A stretch of 64,000 nucleotides of DNA from JANPBY01 sp963805505 (GTDB lineage Bacteria; Actinomycetota; Actinomycetes; DATJPE01): contig CAWDUP010000007.1 in NCBI GenBank assembly GCA_963805505.1, positions 558,001 to 622,000 of the forward strand, written 5' to 3'. Below the pieces are notes generated by a model that saw nothing but the letters and a program-made list of their open reading frames with translations, did not search any database and had not been told where the DNA came from. The position numbers were made by a program, and so were the translations under genes. Shown here piece by piece: positions 21,705 to 29,918 of this stretch (its first letter is position 1; each line of letters starts with the position of its first letter).

Positions 21705-21899
21705 TCAGATGCCGAGAAGGCGCTTGATGCGCTTGGCGTCGGCCGGTGAAACATCGACGTCCGCGGCGAGGCGGCGAGTGCGGCGGCTGGACTTGTGCTC
21801 AAGGTAGTGCCGAGCGTTGGTCTGCTCGCGCTTGAGCTTGCCCGATCCGGTCACCCGGAAGCGCTTCTTGGACCCGCTGTGGGTCTTGTTCTTCGGCAT
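21705..21899 (-). CDS. rpmI: 50S ribosomal protein L35
   Basis: 64 residues, with the canonical start MPKNKTHSGSKKRFRVTGSG and the L35 C-terminus ADAKRIKRLLGI. Highly basic. It lies 21 bp after infC and before rplT, the universal order. Confidence 0.97.
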   Translation of the reverse strand: MPKNKTHSGSKKRFRVTGSGKLKREQTNARHYLEHKSSRRTRRLAADVDVSPADAKRIKRLLGI

Positions 21900-21920
21900 G
21901 GCGCCTGATCGTCCTTCCGG

Positions 21921-22598
21921 TCAGGCCTGGACGGCTGAGCCGTCGCTGGCCTCGTTGTCTGCTGCCTGGTCTGTTGGTTGGCCTGTCGGCTGGGTCTGGC
22001 TCGAACGGTCGTTCTCGCTGGTTGGCGGTACGGCGGCGCTGCGGCGCGCTGCCTTCTCGGCTTTGGCTTCAGCCATCGCCTCCGCCTTCTTCTTGTATGG
22101 CCCCAGCACCATGATCATGTTGCGGCCGTCCTGCTTTGGTGCGAACTCGACGAACCCGAGCTCTTGAACGTCTTCTGCTAGTCGCTGCAGCAACCGGAAG
22201 CCCAGCTCGGGACGGCTCTGCTCACGACCACGGAACATGATCGTGATCTTGACCTTGTCCCCTGCCTTGAGGAATCGCACGACGTGACCCTTCTTGGTCT
22301 CGTAGTCGTGCGGGTCGATCTTGGGCCGGAGCTTCATCTCCTTGATGACGGTGTTGACCTGGTTCTTGCGCGACTCTCGGGCCTTCTGCGCGTTCTCGTA
22401 CTTGAACTTGCCGTAGTCCATGAGCTTGCAGACCGGCGGGCGCTCCATGGGAGCCACCTCGACGAGGTCGAGGTCACTCTCCTGCGCCAGCCTGAGGGCA
22501 TCCTCGATGCGGACGATGCCGACCTGTTCGCCGTTCGGACCGACCAGCCGCACGTCAGGCACGCGGATTCGGTCGTTGATACGGGGTTCGACGCTGAT
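21921..22598 (-). CDS. infC: Translation initiation factor IF-3, with ATC start codon
   Basis: 225 residues. The N-terminal domain (from EPRINDRIRVPDVRLVG) and the C-terminal domain (VIKEMKLRPKIDPHDYETK) are both complete; a Gln/Ser/Asp-rich tail follows after about residue 185. The start is chosen as ATC at 22598 because the family N-terminus ISVEPRIND follows and a strong GAGGAGG lies 4 nt upstream; no ATG, GTG or TTG gives this N-terminus. IF-3 discriminates against such codons, so an ATC or ATT start lets it repress its own translation. Confidence 0.93.
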   Translation of the reverse strand: MSVEPRINDRIRVPDVRLVGPNGEQVGIVRIEDALRLAQESDLDLVEVAPMERPPVCKLMDYGKFKYENAQKARESRKNQVNTVIKEMKLRPKIDPHDYETKKGHVVRFLKAGDKVKITIMFRGREQSRPELGFRLLQRLAEDVQELGFVEFAPKQDGRNMIMVLGPYKKKAEAMAEAKAEKAARRSAAVPPTSENDRSSQTQPTGQPTDQAADNEASDGSAVQA

Positions 22599-22848
22599 GG
22601 GGCCTCCTCGGTCGTGGTGCGTGGGCTCGACCCCCAGGCACGGGAAAGGCCCCCGTTCCTGGCGCTCGCGGGGGCCCACTCGACCGGTTGCTCGACTCGA
22701 GTGCCAAGCACTCGAGCGTCACACCATCAACACCCGGAGGTGATGACCGGACCGGACCCGACAACCTTGGATTGAGCGTGCGGCTGGCGGGTGGGAGTTG
22801 GCCTCCACTTGCAGACCCGGTCCTGCGCGAACAAGACCGAGTCGGTCA
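22599..22848 (-). promoter_or_regulatory. Long structured leader of infC-rpmI-rplT, attenuator candidate
   Basis: About 250 nt lie between the predicted transcription start and infC. Two strong hairpins are visible: CTCGAGTGC/GCACTCGAG (9 bp, loop CAA on the plus strand, 22696-22716) and GGCCCCCG/CGGGGGCC (8 bp, 13-nt loop, 22648-22676). The second is followed on the minus strand by TTTCCC, so it resembles a weak intrinsic terminator about 50 nt before the ATC start. It does not match a riboswitch that I recognise. L20- or IF-3-related control is the natural hypothesis. Confidence 0.6.
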
Positions 22849-22854
22849 TCGGCC

Positions 22855-22883
22855 AGCGTACGGCAGTGAGCAACGGCGATCAA
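22855..22883 (-). promoter_or_regulatory. Promoter of infC-rpmI-rplT
   Basis: On the minus strand: TTGATC (22883-22878), a 17-bp spacer, and TACGCT (22860-22855). The predicted start is near 22848. It sits in the short gap after aqpZ. Confidence 0.6.
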
Positions 22884-22894
22884 ACCGCCACGGG

Positions 22895-23677
22895 TCAGGC
22901 GCCCATGGCCTCCTCGACCGTTTCCTCGTCAGCCCCGAGATCTTTTCCGACGAAGGTGTAGATGATCGCGCCGATGATCCCGCCGAGGATCGGCGCCAGC
23001 CAGAACAGCCACAGCTGGGCCAGCGCCCAACCGTCACCGCCGACCGCCAGCGCCAAGGCCGGCCCCGTCGACCGCGCCGGGTTCACCGACGTGTTGGTCA
23101 CCGGGATGCTGATCAGGTGGATGAGGGTCAGGGTGAGCCCGATGGCCAGCGCCGCGAAGCCGGGGGCAGCGAGCTTCTCGGTGACTCCCATGATGACGAT
23201 CAAGAAGACCGCGGTCAGGATCACCTCGACGATCAGGCAGGCGATCAACGCGAAGTGTCCTGGTGAATGATCGCCGAAACCGTTCGCCGCGAATCCACCC
23301 GCGGTTAGCGTGTCTTGTGTGGTCCCTTCTCGGTTGATCGCCACCAGCCACAACGTGGCGGAGGCGGCGATGGCCGCCACCACCTGCACCACGATGTAGG
23401 GAAGAACGTCCTTCCAGGCGAACCGCTTCGCCGACGCAAGCCCGATGGTGATCGCCGGGTTGAAGTGACCGCCGGAGATCGGACCGAGGGCGTACGCACC
23501 CGCGACGACGGTCAATCCGAAGGCGAAAGACACCCCGAGGAAGCCGATGCCCAGGCCCGTGGCCTCCGAGCTCACCGGGTCGACGTACTGCGCGGCGAGC
23601 ACGGCCGCACCGGTGCCGCCGAACACCAGGACGAAGGTCCCGAGGAACTCTGCGCCAAGTCTCGATCGCATGGACAT
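22895..23677 (-). CDS. aqpZ: Aquaporin Z-like water channel
   Basis: A six-helix MIP-family channel of 260 residues. Both NPA half-helices are present: GGHFNPAITIG and TSVNPARSTGPAL; Arg after the second NPA is the selectivity filter residue, and the filter looks water-type rather than glycerol-type. ATG 23677 (MSMRSRLGAEFLG) is chosen because GGAGG lies 5 nt upstream; an in-frame ATG 51 bp earlier has no ribosome-binding site. The acidic C-terminus (GADEETVEEAM) is cytoplasmic. Confidence 0.93.
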   Translation of the reverse strand: MSMRSRLGAEFLGTFVLVFGGTGAAVLAAQYVDPVSSEATGLGIGFLGVSFAFGLTVVAGAYALGPISGGHFNPAITIGLASAKRFAWKDVLPYIVVQVVAAIAASATLWLVAINREGTTQDTLTAGGFAANGFGDHSPGHFALIACLIVEVILTAVFLIVIMGVTEKLAAPGFAALAIGLTLTLIHLISIPVTNTSVNPARSTGPALALAVGGDGWALAQLWLFWLAPILGGIIGAIIYTFVGKDLGADEETVEEAMGA

Positions 23678-23824
23678 GTCGTCCTCCGCTGCAACTGTAT
23701 CCTCCGGCGAGGGATTCGCCGTGGACATGATGACGAGTCAGCAGCGCTCCCGCGACCTCAACAGACCTACGGCGTGTCGCGCCGGGTCCACCCGCTGCAA
23801 CCCCGCGGCCATCCTCGAACGAAG

Positions 23825-24574
23825 TCAGCCAGATCGCTCCACCACGACGTCGATGCCGCGACCCAGCCGGCCACGCATGACCGGATCTGCGCACAGCACC
23901 TTGCTGAACGTCCGGCCCGCCTCACCTGCCGCGGCATCGTCGAAGGAGTCCTCGATCCTCAACCGGACCACCAGATCAACCCCGGTGCCCTCAGGAGAAG
24001 GGGACCGGGGAGCTTCGGCGACCTCGACATGGTGCGGCTCAAGGCCGGCCGCGGCAGCAGCGCGGTCAAGAGCTCGTCGTAGCTCTCGGTCGCTTGCGGG
24101 TCGGTCGGCGGGCCGAGATTCCGCGAGCGCCAGCAGGTCCGGTCCCTCGATGACGGCGCGACATGGGCCAGCGGGGTCGATCAGCAAGGCTTCAGCGCCC
24201 TCGTCAAAAGCCGCCCGAGCCGCCAGCACCCCCTTGACTGGTACCGGCCGGGCATCGGTGGACCACGCAGCCAACGCTGCGACGGACGAAAACACGGGGA
24301 GCGCAAGGCGCCCGCTCGGCGCGCGCACCGTCACGACGGCCATGTCCGCTTCCTTGTCACCCGCGGTCGCCGTGGGCTGGTCTCCGCCGCCCGACCCGTC
24401 GAGCACCGCAACCACCGCTGCGAAAACCCGGCATCCCAGCAGCGCCTCCACGATGCCGTGCGAATCACCGGCGGACAGGGCCACAGCCAGCTCCGGCGGG
24501 GTCGTACCCGGATCGGTGGGAAATGCAGGCGCAGACAAGGTGCGGCCCTCGAACGTCCCGGACTCAACGGCCAT
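23825..24574 (-). CDS. SseB-family protein
   Basis: 249 residues. It resembles the SseB N-terminal domain family (about residues 25-130, with VALSAGDSHGIVEALLG and LPVFSSVAALAAW) and a C-terminal half with a second SseB-like domain. No signal peptide, membrane segment or catalytic motif. The function of actinobacterial members is not known to me. It is divergent from the MFS gene with 44 bp between the start codons, and a TAGCCT -10-like box 7 nt before its ATG suggests a leaderless mRNA. Confidence 0.75.
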   Translation of the reverse strand: MAVESGTFEGRTLSAPAFPTDPGTTPPELAVALSAGDSHGIVEALLGCRVFAAVVAVLDGSGGGDQPTATAGDKEADMAVVTVRAPSGRLALPVFSSVAALAAWSTDARPVPVKGVLAARAAFDEGAEALLIDPAGPCRAVIEGPDLLALAESRPADRPASDRELRRALDRAAAAAGLEPHHVEVAEAPRSPSPEGTGVDLVVRLRIEDSFDDAAAGEAGRTFSKVLCADPVMRGRLGRGIDVVVERSG

Positions 24575-24581
24575 GCTCGCA

Positions 24582-24612
24582 AGGCTAACCGGGCTCGCTC
24601 GCAGGCTAGTCT
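24582..24612. promoter_or_regulatory. Divergent, back-to-back -10 boxes for leaderless genes
   Basis: Minus strand TAGCCT (24587-24582) ends 7 nt before the ATG of the SseB-like gene. Plus strand TAGTCT (24607-24612) ends 6 nt before the GTG of the MFS gene. Both distances place the transcription start at the start codon. Neither gene has a ribosome-binding site. Confidence 0.5.
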
Positions 24613-24618
24613 CGCCAG

Positions 24619-25842
24619 GTGAGTGACGAGCCGGGCGAACAACCACTCACCAAGCCACCAGACTCCGGGTTACGAGTCCCGGCGAACGGCCCCTCCACAG
24701 CGTTGCTCGTGGCCGGGGTGGTCGCAGTCGCCGTGAACCTGCGGGCGCCCATCACGTCGGTGCCGGCGCTCATCGCCACCATCCAAGACGACCTCGGCCT
24801 GTCAGGGGCGGCGGCTGGCGCGCTGACCACTCTCCCGCTGGTGTGCATGGGCGTGTTCGCACCACCAGCTGGCCGATTGGCCGCCCGGATCGGTCGAGAG
24901 ACCGCGATCACGGTGGCACTGGGTTGCATCCTGGTGGGGCTGCTGCTGCGGCTGGCCGGCTCGGTGATCCCGCTTCTCTACCTCAGCGTGATCATCGCCG
25001 GCGCCGGGATAGCCATCGGCGGCACGGTCCTGCCCGGCATCGTCAAGGAGTTCTTCGCAGCGCGAGCCGGCACCATGACCGGGGTCTACATGGCCTCGAT
25101 GATGCTCGGAGCCACGATCGCCGCCGCCCTCGCCGTCCCCCTGGCCGATGCCTTCGGCTCCTGGGAGAAGTCGCTGGCGTCGTGGTCGGTGCTCGCCACG
25201 ATCGGGCTCGCGGTGTGGATCAATGTCCAACGCCGGGTGCCGGAGCACAAGGCGTCGCCCAGCCACGTACGGCTCCCGTGGCGCGATCGGACCGCGTGGA
25301 TCGTCGCGGCCTATCTGAGCCTGAATTCCTTCGTGTTCTACAGCCTCCTCGCGTGGCTGGCGCCGCTGTTCGAGGACCGCGGCGTCTCGGCCACCGAAGC
25401 CGGGCTGCTGCTGGCGACGCTCAACCTGGTCCAACTGGCCGCTGCCCTCACGGTTCCCGCGATCGCCGACCTGCGCGCCGATCGGCGACCCGTGTTCGGC
25501 GTGGTGGTCGCAGCGACAGCCGTGGGGCTGGCGTGGCTGGCGTTGGCCCCTGACTTCGGTTCGTTCGTCCTGGTCGGCCTGCTCGGCTTCGGGCTGGGGG
25601 CCGGCTTCACCCTGGGGCTGGTCCTGCTGGTGGACTACGCGCCTGATCCGGCCGCTTCGGCCAGGTTGTCTGCTCTCGCGTTCTTGGTGTCCTACCTCGT
25701 GGCTGCCCTTGGACCACTGATCTCAGGAGTCCTGCGCGACAGCACCGATGGCTTCGGCGCCATGGAGGTGCTGCTCCTCGTGGTCGGGGTCACCCAGCTG
25801 CTGCTGGTGCCTGCGCTGCGGCCGGGACGGCTGGTCCATTGA
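24619..25842 (+). CDS. MFS transporter, CynX/NimT-like
   Basis: 407 residues with about twelve predicted membrane helices and no signal peptide. The first helix, ending NLRAPITSVPALI, and the loop GRLAARIGRETAI match the cyanate/nitroimidazole (CynX/NimT) branch of the major facilitator superfamily. The substrate cannot be inferred: CynX-like proteins are often annotated as cyanate permeases, but there is no cyanase gene nearby. Starts at GTG 24619 without a ribosome-binding site. Confidence 0.85.
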   Translation: MSDEPGEQPLTKPPDSGLRVPANGPSTALLVAGVVAVAVNLRAPITSVPALIATIQDDLGLSGAAAGALTTLPLVCMGVFAPPAGRLAARIGRETAITVALGCILVGLLLRLAGSVIPLLYLSVIIAGAGIAIGGTVLPGIVKEFFAARAGTMTGVYMASMMLGATIAAALAVPLADAFGSWEKSLASWSVLATIGLAVWINVQRRVPEHKASPSHVRLPWRDRTAWIVAAYLSLNSFVFYSLLAWLAPLFEDRGVSATEAGLLLATLNLVQLAAALTVPAIADLRADRRPVFGVVVAATAVGLAWLALAPDFGSFVLVGLLGFGLGAGFTLGLVLLVDYAPDPAASARLSALAFLVSYLVAALGPLISGVLRDSTDGFGAMEVLLLVVGVTQLLLVPALRPGRLVH

Positions 25843-25907
25843 GCGCATCCGGGTCCCAGGGGCCGAACAAGCGAACATCGTCGGCGGGTCCGAGCAGACT
25901 GACCGGC

Positions 25908-26249
25908 GTGGTCGAGGTCGAAGACGTACGGCGGCTGGCTCTGACCCTTCCGCGGACCGAGGAAGCACTCGTCCACGACCGGGTCAAGTTCCGGGTGCGC
26001 GGTCTGGTCTACGTCGCGTTCTCCCGAGACGAGACGATCATGGGATTCGGCTATCCCAAACATGCGCGGACAGCGCTGGTGGCCGGCGAACCGCACAAGT
26101 TCCTGATGCCGGCGCCGTCTGACGAACGGTTCAACTGGGTCCGCGCGCGGTTGTCCGAGCTCGACCCTGACGAGATGCACGAGCTGGTCATCGACGCGTG
26201 GCGCATGGTCGTGCCGAAGTTCCTGGCTCGCGAACGGCTCGGGTCCTGA
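25908..26249 (+). CDS. MmcQ/YjbR-family protein
   Basis: 113 residues from GTG 25908. The family pattern is clear: VEDVRRLALTLPRTEEAL at the start, KFRVRGLVYVAFS in the middle, and a C-terminal helix pair. YjbR proteins have a double-wing DNA-binding-like fold; their function is not established. A TTG at 25839 would add 23 low-complexity residues and overlap the MFS stop, so coupled translation from there is possible. It is convergent with the small gene that follows, only 2 bp apart. Confidence 0.8.
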   Translation: MVEVEDVRRLALTLPRTEEALVHDRVKFRVRGLVYVAFSRDETIMGFGYPKHARTALVAGEPHKFLMPAPSDERFNWVRARLSELDPDEMHELVIDAWRMVVPKFLARERLGS

Positions 26250-26251
26250 GC

Positions 26252-26497
26252 TCAGCCCGCGTCGGTCGCGGGTCGCTCGGAGACGTACTCCTTCGCCAAC
26301 GCCTCGACGATCGCCTGCACCAGCTCCGGAGCCGACTCGGCCGGAAGGCGGAAGGTCTGCAGGCAGGTGTCATAGCGCCACAGGCTCAGGACGTAGACGG
26401 CTTCGCCCGGATGGAACGCCACGCGCAGCGAGCGCCCGTGCTCTCGGGCGTCGAAGAACACCGCACCTTGGGTCGGCAACGGGGTGACCTCGCGCAT
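26252..26497 (-). CDS. Small conserved-looking protein of unknown function
   Basis: 81 residues, not recognised. Composition is that of a soluble globular protein: beta-strand-like segments (AVFFDAREHGRSLRVAFHP, AVYVLSLWRYDTC) and a C-terminal helix (APELVQAIVEALAKEYV). Codon use matches its neighbours, and the gene shares strand with the upstream PH-domain gene (75 bp gap). No function is proposed. Confidence 0.65.
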   Translation of the reverse strand: MREVTPLPTQGAVFFDAREHGRSLRVAFHPGEAVYVLSLWRYDTCLQTFRLPAESAPELVQAIVEALAKEYVSERPATDAG

Positions 26498-26572
26498 GCC
26501 TGAAGTATCGAGGTGCTCAGCCCATCGAACAAGACTTCGGCCGACCCAGGACCCAAGAGCGAGCCGGACGCG

Positions 26573-27016
26573 CTAGCCGCCGTGCTCGGCCACGGCTGCG
26601 CCCAAGCCGTTCGCGCACCTACGGCCGTGCTCGCCGTCGGTCGCCTGGATACCCATCACCGGGAGCGTCGTGCCGTCGGACAGGTCGAGCTGGACCCAGG
26701 GGTCTCCCGGCGCCAGGCGTACGGCCACGATCTCCGCCCACTCCAGCCGGCGACGGCGAAAGAGGTTGACCACGGTGATGCCTCGCTCATCGGCCACGAC
26801 TCGGACCGCTGCGTAGCGGTGCAGGACCCACGCGATCAAGAGACCGGAACCGATGAGCAGACCGCGGTCGAGAGGCGTGGCGCCCGAGCGCCCCTTGCTG
26901 GTCAGCGCAACGGCCACCACGACGAAGCCGATGAGGACGACGACGGCGAGGAGGTAGGGCACGATCCGGCCACGTCGCGGGCGCCACACCGTCGGCAGCT
27001 GCGGGGCGTCGCTCAC
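26573..27016 (-). CDS. PH-domain membrane protein
   Basis: 147 residues. Two hydrophobic helices (about 18-40 and 52-70) are followed by a short bacterial PH-like beta domain (VVADERGITVVNLFRRRRL ... EWAEIVAVRLAPGDPWVQL). Such small proteins next to hisG-hisE-rib genes are frequent in actinobacteria, role unknown. It follows hisG by 19 bp and is probably cotranscribed with it. Confidence 0.75.
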   Translation of the reverse strand: MSDAPQLPTVWRPRRGRIVPYLLAVVVLIGFVVVAVALTSKGRSGATPLDRGLLIGSGLLIAWVLHRYAAVRVVADERGITVVNLFRRRRLEWAEIVAVRLAPGDPWVQLDLSDGTTLPVMGIQATDGEHGRRCANGLGAAVAEHGG

Positions 27017-27035
27017 CTCTGGGCGCCCCAGTCAT

Positions 27036-27905
27036 TCACAGCCGGCAGGCATGGATGTCGGTGGTCAGGATGCTGCGCGCGCCGAGGTCGTAGAGGGCGT
27101 CCATCACCCGGTTCGTGTCGCGTCGTTCCACCAGAGCGCGCACAGCAACCCAGCCTTCCCGTTGCAGGGGTGAGACCGTCGGCGACTCCGTGCCGGGCGT
27201 GAGCGCGCACGCGGCGTCGACCAGATCCGCCGGGCAGTCGTAGTCCATCATCACGAAGGCCCTGGCCACCATCACGCCCTGCAAGCGGCGTTCGAGCTGC
27301 AGAACCGCAGGGGTGACGGCCAAACCGGTGCGCCGCACGAGGACCGCCTCGGAGTGCAGGATGGGCTCGCCAAACACCTCCAGGCCGGCTTCCTTCAGAG
27401 TGCTGCCCGTCTCGACGACGTCGGCGATGACATCGGCAACCCCGAGCCGCACCGAGGTCTCGACGGCACCGTCGAGCGTGATCACTTCGGCCGCCACGCC
27501 CAGGTCGGCAAGATGACGTTCGACCAGCCCAGGGTAGGCCGTGGCGATGCGCTGCCCGTCGAGGTCGGCCACGGTCATGTCTGTGCCCGCCCGGGCCGCA
27601 AACCGGAGGGTTGACGCCGCGAAGCCGAGCGGCAGGATCTCTTCGGCATCCGCGCCGCTGTCGAGCAGCAGGTCGCGACCGGTGAACCCGACATCCAGCC
27701 GGCCTGACCCGACGTAGACGGCGATGTCGCGTGGTCGCAGGAAGAAGAACTCGGTGGCATTCTCCGGATCTCGCAACGCGAGCTCGCGCTGGCTGGCGCG
27801 CTGCCGATAGCCAGCCTCCCGGAGCATCTGACTCGCCGGCTCGGCGAGTGAGCCCTTGTTCGGGACGGCAACCCTGAGCAAGGGCGCGCCTGCGTCGATG
27901 CTCAC
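27036..27905 (-). CDS. hisG: ATP phosphoribosyltransferase, long form
   Basis: The first step of histidine synthesis, joining PRPP and ATP. 289 residues: two periplasmic-binding-like catalytic lobes (LRVAVPNKGSL; the PRPP region DVVETGSTLKEAGL) and a C-terminal regulatory domain (about 215-289), so this is the long form that is feedback-inhibited by histidine without HisZ. Starts at GTG 27905, which overlaps the hisE stop (GTGA). Confidence 0.95.
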   Translation of the reverse strand: MSIDAGAPLLRVAVPNKGSLAEPASQMLREAGYRQRASQRELALRDPENATEFFFLRPRDIAVYVGSGRLDVGFTGRDLLLDSGADAEEILPLGFAASTLRFAARAGTDMTVADLDGQRIATAYPGLVERHLADLGVAAEVITLDGAVETSVRLGVADVIADVVETGSTLKEAGLEVFGEPILHSEAVLVRRTGLAVTPAVLQLERRLQGVMVARAFVMMDYDCPADLVDAACALTPGTESPTVSPLQREGWVAVRALVERRDTNRVMDALYDLGARSILTTDIHACRL

Positions 27906-28165
27906 AGGCTGGAGTAGACATCGTCGAGGGTGAGATCGAGAGCGATCATCATCACCTGCGCGTGATAGAGCAGCTGCGCGATCTCCTCGGCTGCCCGCTC
28001 CGCAGCCTCGTGCTCGGCGGCCATCCATACCTCCGCCGCCTCTTCCACGATCTTCTTGCCGACCGCGTGTACGCCTCCGTCGAGCAGCCGAACCGTGCCC
28101 GATCCGGCGGGGCGACGGGCCTTGATCTCGACTAGCTCACCGTAAAGCTGTTCGAAGGTCTTCAT
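27902..28165 (-). CDS. hisE: Phosphoribosyl-ATP pyrophosphatase
   Basis: Second step of histidine synthesis. 87 residues from ATG 28165 (MKTFEQLYGEL, the usual HisE start); a TTG three codons earlier is possible. The MazG-like metal-binding helices KKIVEEAAEVWMAA and ERAAEEIAQLLYHAQVMM are present. It stands alone rather than fused to HisI. It lies after ribH by 11 bp and overlaps hisG. Confidence 0.93.
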   Translation of the reverse strand: MKTFEQLYGELVEIKARRPAGSGTVRLLDGGVHAVGKKIVEEAAEVWMAAEHEAAERAAEEIAQLLYHAQVMMIALDLTLDDVYSSL

Positions 28166-28176
28166 GATCGGCAAGC

Positions 28177-28653
28177 CTACGGGCGTGGCAGAGATCGCAG
28201 GGTCAGGGCGGTGGCCAGGGCCGCTTCCACGGCCTCGCGTCCCTTGTCCTCCGAAGATCCTGGTCCACCGGCTCGCGCGAGAGCCTGGGCCTCGTCGTCA
28301 CAGGTGAGCAGGCCGAACCCCACCGGAACCCCTGTGTCGAGCGCGACCCGGGTCAGCCCCTCGGTGGCGGCTCGGCAGACGTAGTCGAAGTGCGGTGTGC
28401 CACCTCGGATCACGACCCCGAGCGCGACGACCGCGTCGACTGAGGTGCGCGCGAGCGCAAGGGCGACCACGGGAAGCTCGAAGGCGCCGGGGACTCGGAT
28501 CAGACTGCGCCGGACGCCCAGCTCGTCGAGGGTTCGGGTCGCACCAGCAACGAGTCCGGCCATGACCTCGTCATGCCAGGACGCGGCAACCACCGCCACG
28601 GTCAATTGGTCGGCTCCGGCCAGCTCCAGGCCCGGTGCGCCTGCGCCGCTCAC
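28177..28653 (-). CDS. ribH: Lumazine synthase
   Basis: Makes 6,7-dimethyl-8-ribityllumazine. 158 residues. The conserved pieces are VVAASWHDEVMAGLVAGA, VPGAFELPVVA, VVIRGGTPHFDYVC (with the catalytic His) and GVPVGFGLLTCD. Normally a 60-mer or pentamer assembly. The GTG start overlaps the ribBA stop. Confidence 0.96.
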   Translation of the reverse strand: MSGAGAPGLELAGADQLTVAVVAASWHDEVMAGLVAGATRTLDELGVRRSLIRVPGAFELPVVALALARTSVDAVVALGVVIRGGTPHFDYVCRAATEGLTRVALDTGVPVGFGLLTCDDEAQALARAGGPGSSEDKGREAVEAALATALTLRSLPRP

Positions 28654-29918
28654 CCGCGACCCCCAGCCAAGCCGGCTCCGTCTTCGAGGTCCGGCAGCTC
28701 GTGACCCATCCGGTCGCGCTTGGTCTCCAGGTAGAAGCGGTTGTGCTCAGTCGCCACCACCGGTAGCGGAACGCGGCCGTTGATCGCCAGCCCATAGCCC
28801 TCGAGACCGGCGCGCTTCGTCGGATTGTTGGTCAGCAGGCGCATCGACCGCACTCCAAGCTCAACCAGGATCTGAGCGCCGATCCCGTAGTCCCGAGCGT
28901 CCGCCGGCAGCCCCAGGTCGAGGTTGGCGTCCACCGTGTCGCGACCGCCGTCTTGCAGCTGATAGGCCTGCAGCTTGTGCAGGAGTCCGATGCCGCGACC
29001 CTCATGACCTCGCATGTACAAGATGACTCCCCGACCCTCTGCGGCCACACCAACGAGTGCCGCGTCCAGCTGCGGACCGCAGTCACAGCGCAAGGAACCG
29101 AAGACGTCGCCGGTCAAACACTCGGAGTGCACGCGAACGAGGACGTCCTCACCTTCGCCGATGTCGCCGCAGACCAACGCGACGTGCTCGGACGCGTCCA
29201 GCCGACTCCGGTAGCCGATGGCTCGGAACGTGCCGTGGACCGTGGGCAAAGGCGTGTCCGCCGCCCGCTCGACAAGGGACTCGGTGCGTCGGCGGTAGGC
29301 GATCAGGTCGGCGATCGAGATCATGACCAAGCCGTGCTCGTCAGCGAACGTACGGCACTGAGGGGCGCGCATCATCGAACCGTCGTCGTTCACCAGCTCG
29401 CACAACGCGCCGGCCGGGTTCAGGCCGGCCATCCTCGCCAGGTCTACGGCGGCTTCGGTATGCCCGGGACGGCGCAGCACGCCACCGGCCATCGCCCGAA
29501 GCGGCACCACGTGACCGGGACGGGTCAGGTCGTGCGCCTCGGTCGCTGAGTCGCTGAGGACTCGAATCGTGCGCGCCCGGTCCTCAGCCGAGATGCCAGT
29601 GGTCTTCACGTCGCGGGCATCGACAGTGACGGCAAATGCGGTGCCCTTGCGGTCCTCGTTGACCATGGTCATCGGAGGGAGCCCGAGGCGGTCGAGGTCG
29701 GGGCCTTCCATGGGCACGCAGAGGTAACCGCTGGTGTGCCGGATCATGAACCCGACCAACGTCGGCGTGGCTTTCCCAGCCGCGAAGATGAGGTCGCCCT
29801 CGTTCTCGCGGTCCTCGTCGTCGACCACGACGACGGCCTCCCCGCGAGCGATGGCGGCAACGGCGTCCTCGACCGGGTCCAGACTGATCCCCGGGTAGGT
29901 CTCCTGGGTGTCGGTCAT
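28650..29918 (-). CDS. ribBA: Bifunctional DHBP synthase / GTP cyclohydrolase II
   Basis: Supplies both precursors of riboflavin. 422 residues. RibB half (about 10-205): DDEDRENEGDLIFAA, RPGHVVPLRA and HTEAAVDL. RibA half (about 215-415): the zinc cysteines in SECLTGDVFGSLRCDCGPQL and RGHEGRGIGL. ATG 29918 is chosen because it overlaps the ribE stop (ATGA), in line with the rest of the operon. Confidence 0.96.
   Translation of the reverse strand: MTDTQETYPGISLDPVEDAVAAIARGEAVVVVDDEDRENEGDLIFAAGKATPTLVGFMIRHTSGYLCVPMEGPDLDRLGLPPMTMVNEDRKGTAFAVTVDARDVKTTGISAEDRARTIRVLSDSATEAHDLTRPGHVVPLRAMAGGVLRRPGHTEAAVDLARMAGLNPAGALCELVNDDGSMMRAPQCRTFADEHGLVMISIADLIAYRRRTESLVERAADTPLPTVHGTFRAIGYRSRLDASEHVALVCGDIGEGEDVLVRVHSECLTGDVFGSLRCDCGPQLDAALVGVAAEGRGVILYMRGHEGRGIGLLHKLQAYQLQDGGRDTVDANLDLGLPADARDYGIGAQILVELGVRSMRLLTNNPTKRAGLEGYGLAINGRVPLPVVATEHNRFYLETKRDRMGHELPDLEDGAGLAGGRG

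Noticed and set aside
22719..22727. A two-codon upstream frame (ATG GTG TGA) in the infC leader
   Set aside because: It has no convincing ribosome-binding site and such short frames arise by chance.
24619..25842. Annotation of the MFS protein as a cyanate transporter
   Set aside because: Family resemblance to CynX alone does not fix the substrate and no cyanase is nearby.
26250..27040. A defence or toxin-antitoxin pair formed by the 81-residue gene and the PH-domain gene
   Set aside because: 75 bp apart, no toxin or antitoxin motif, and the PH gene is a common neighbour of hisG.
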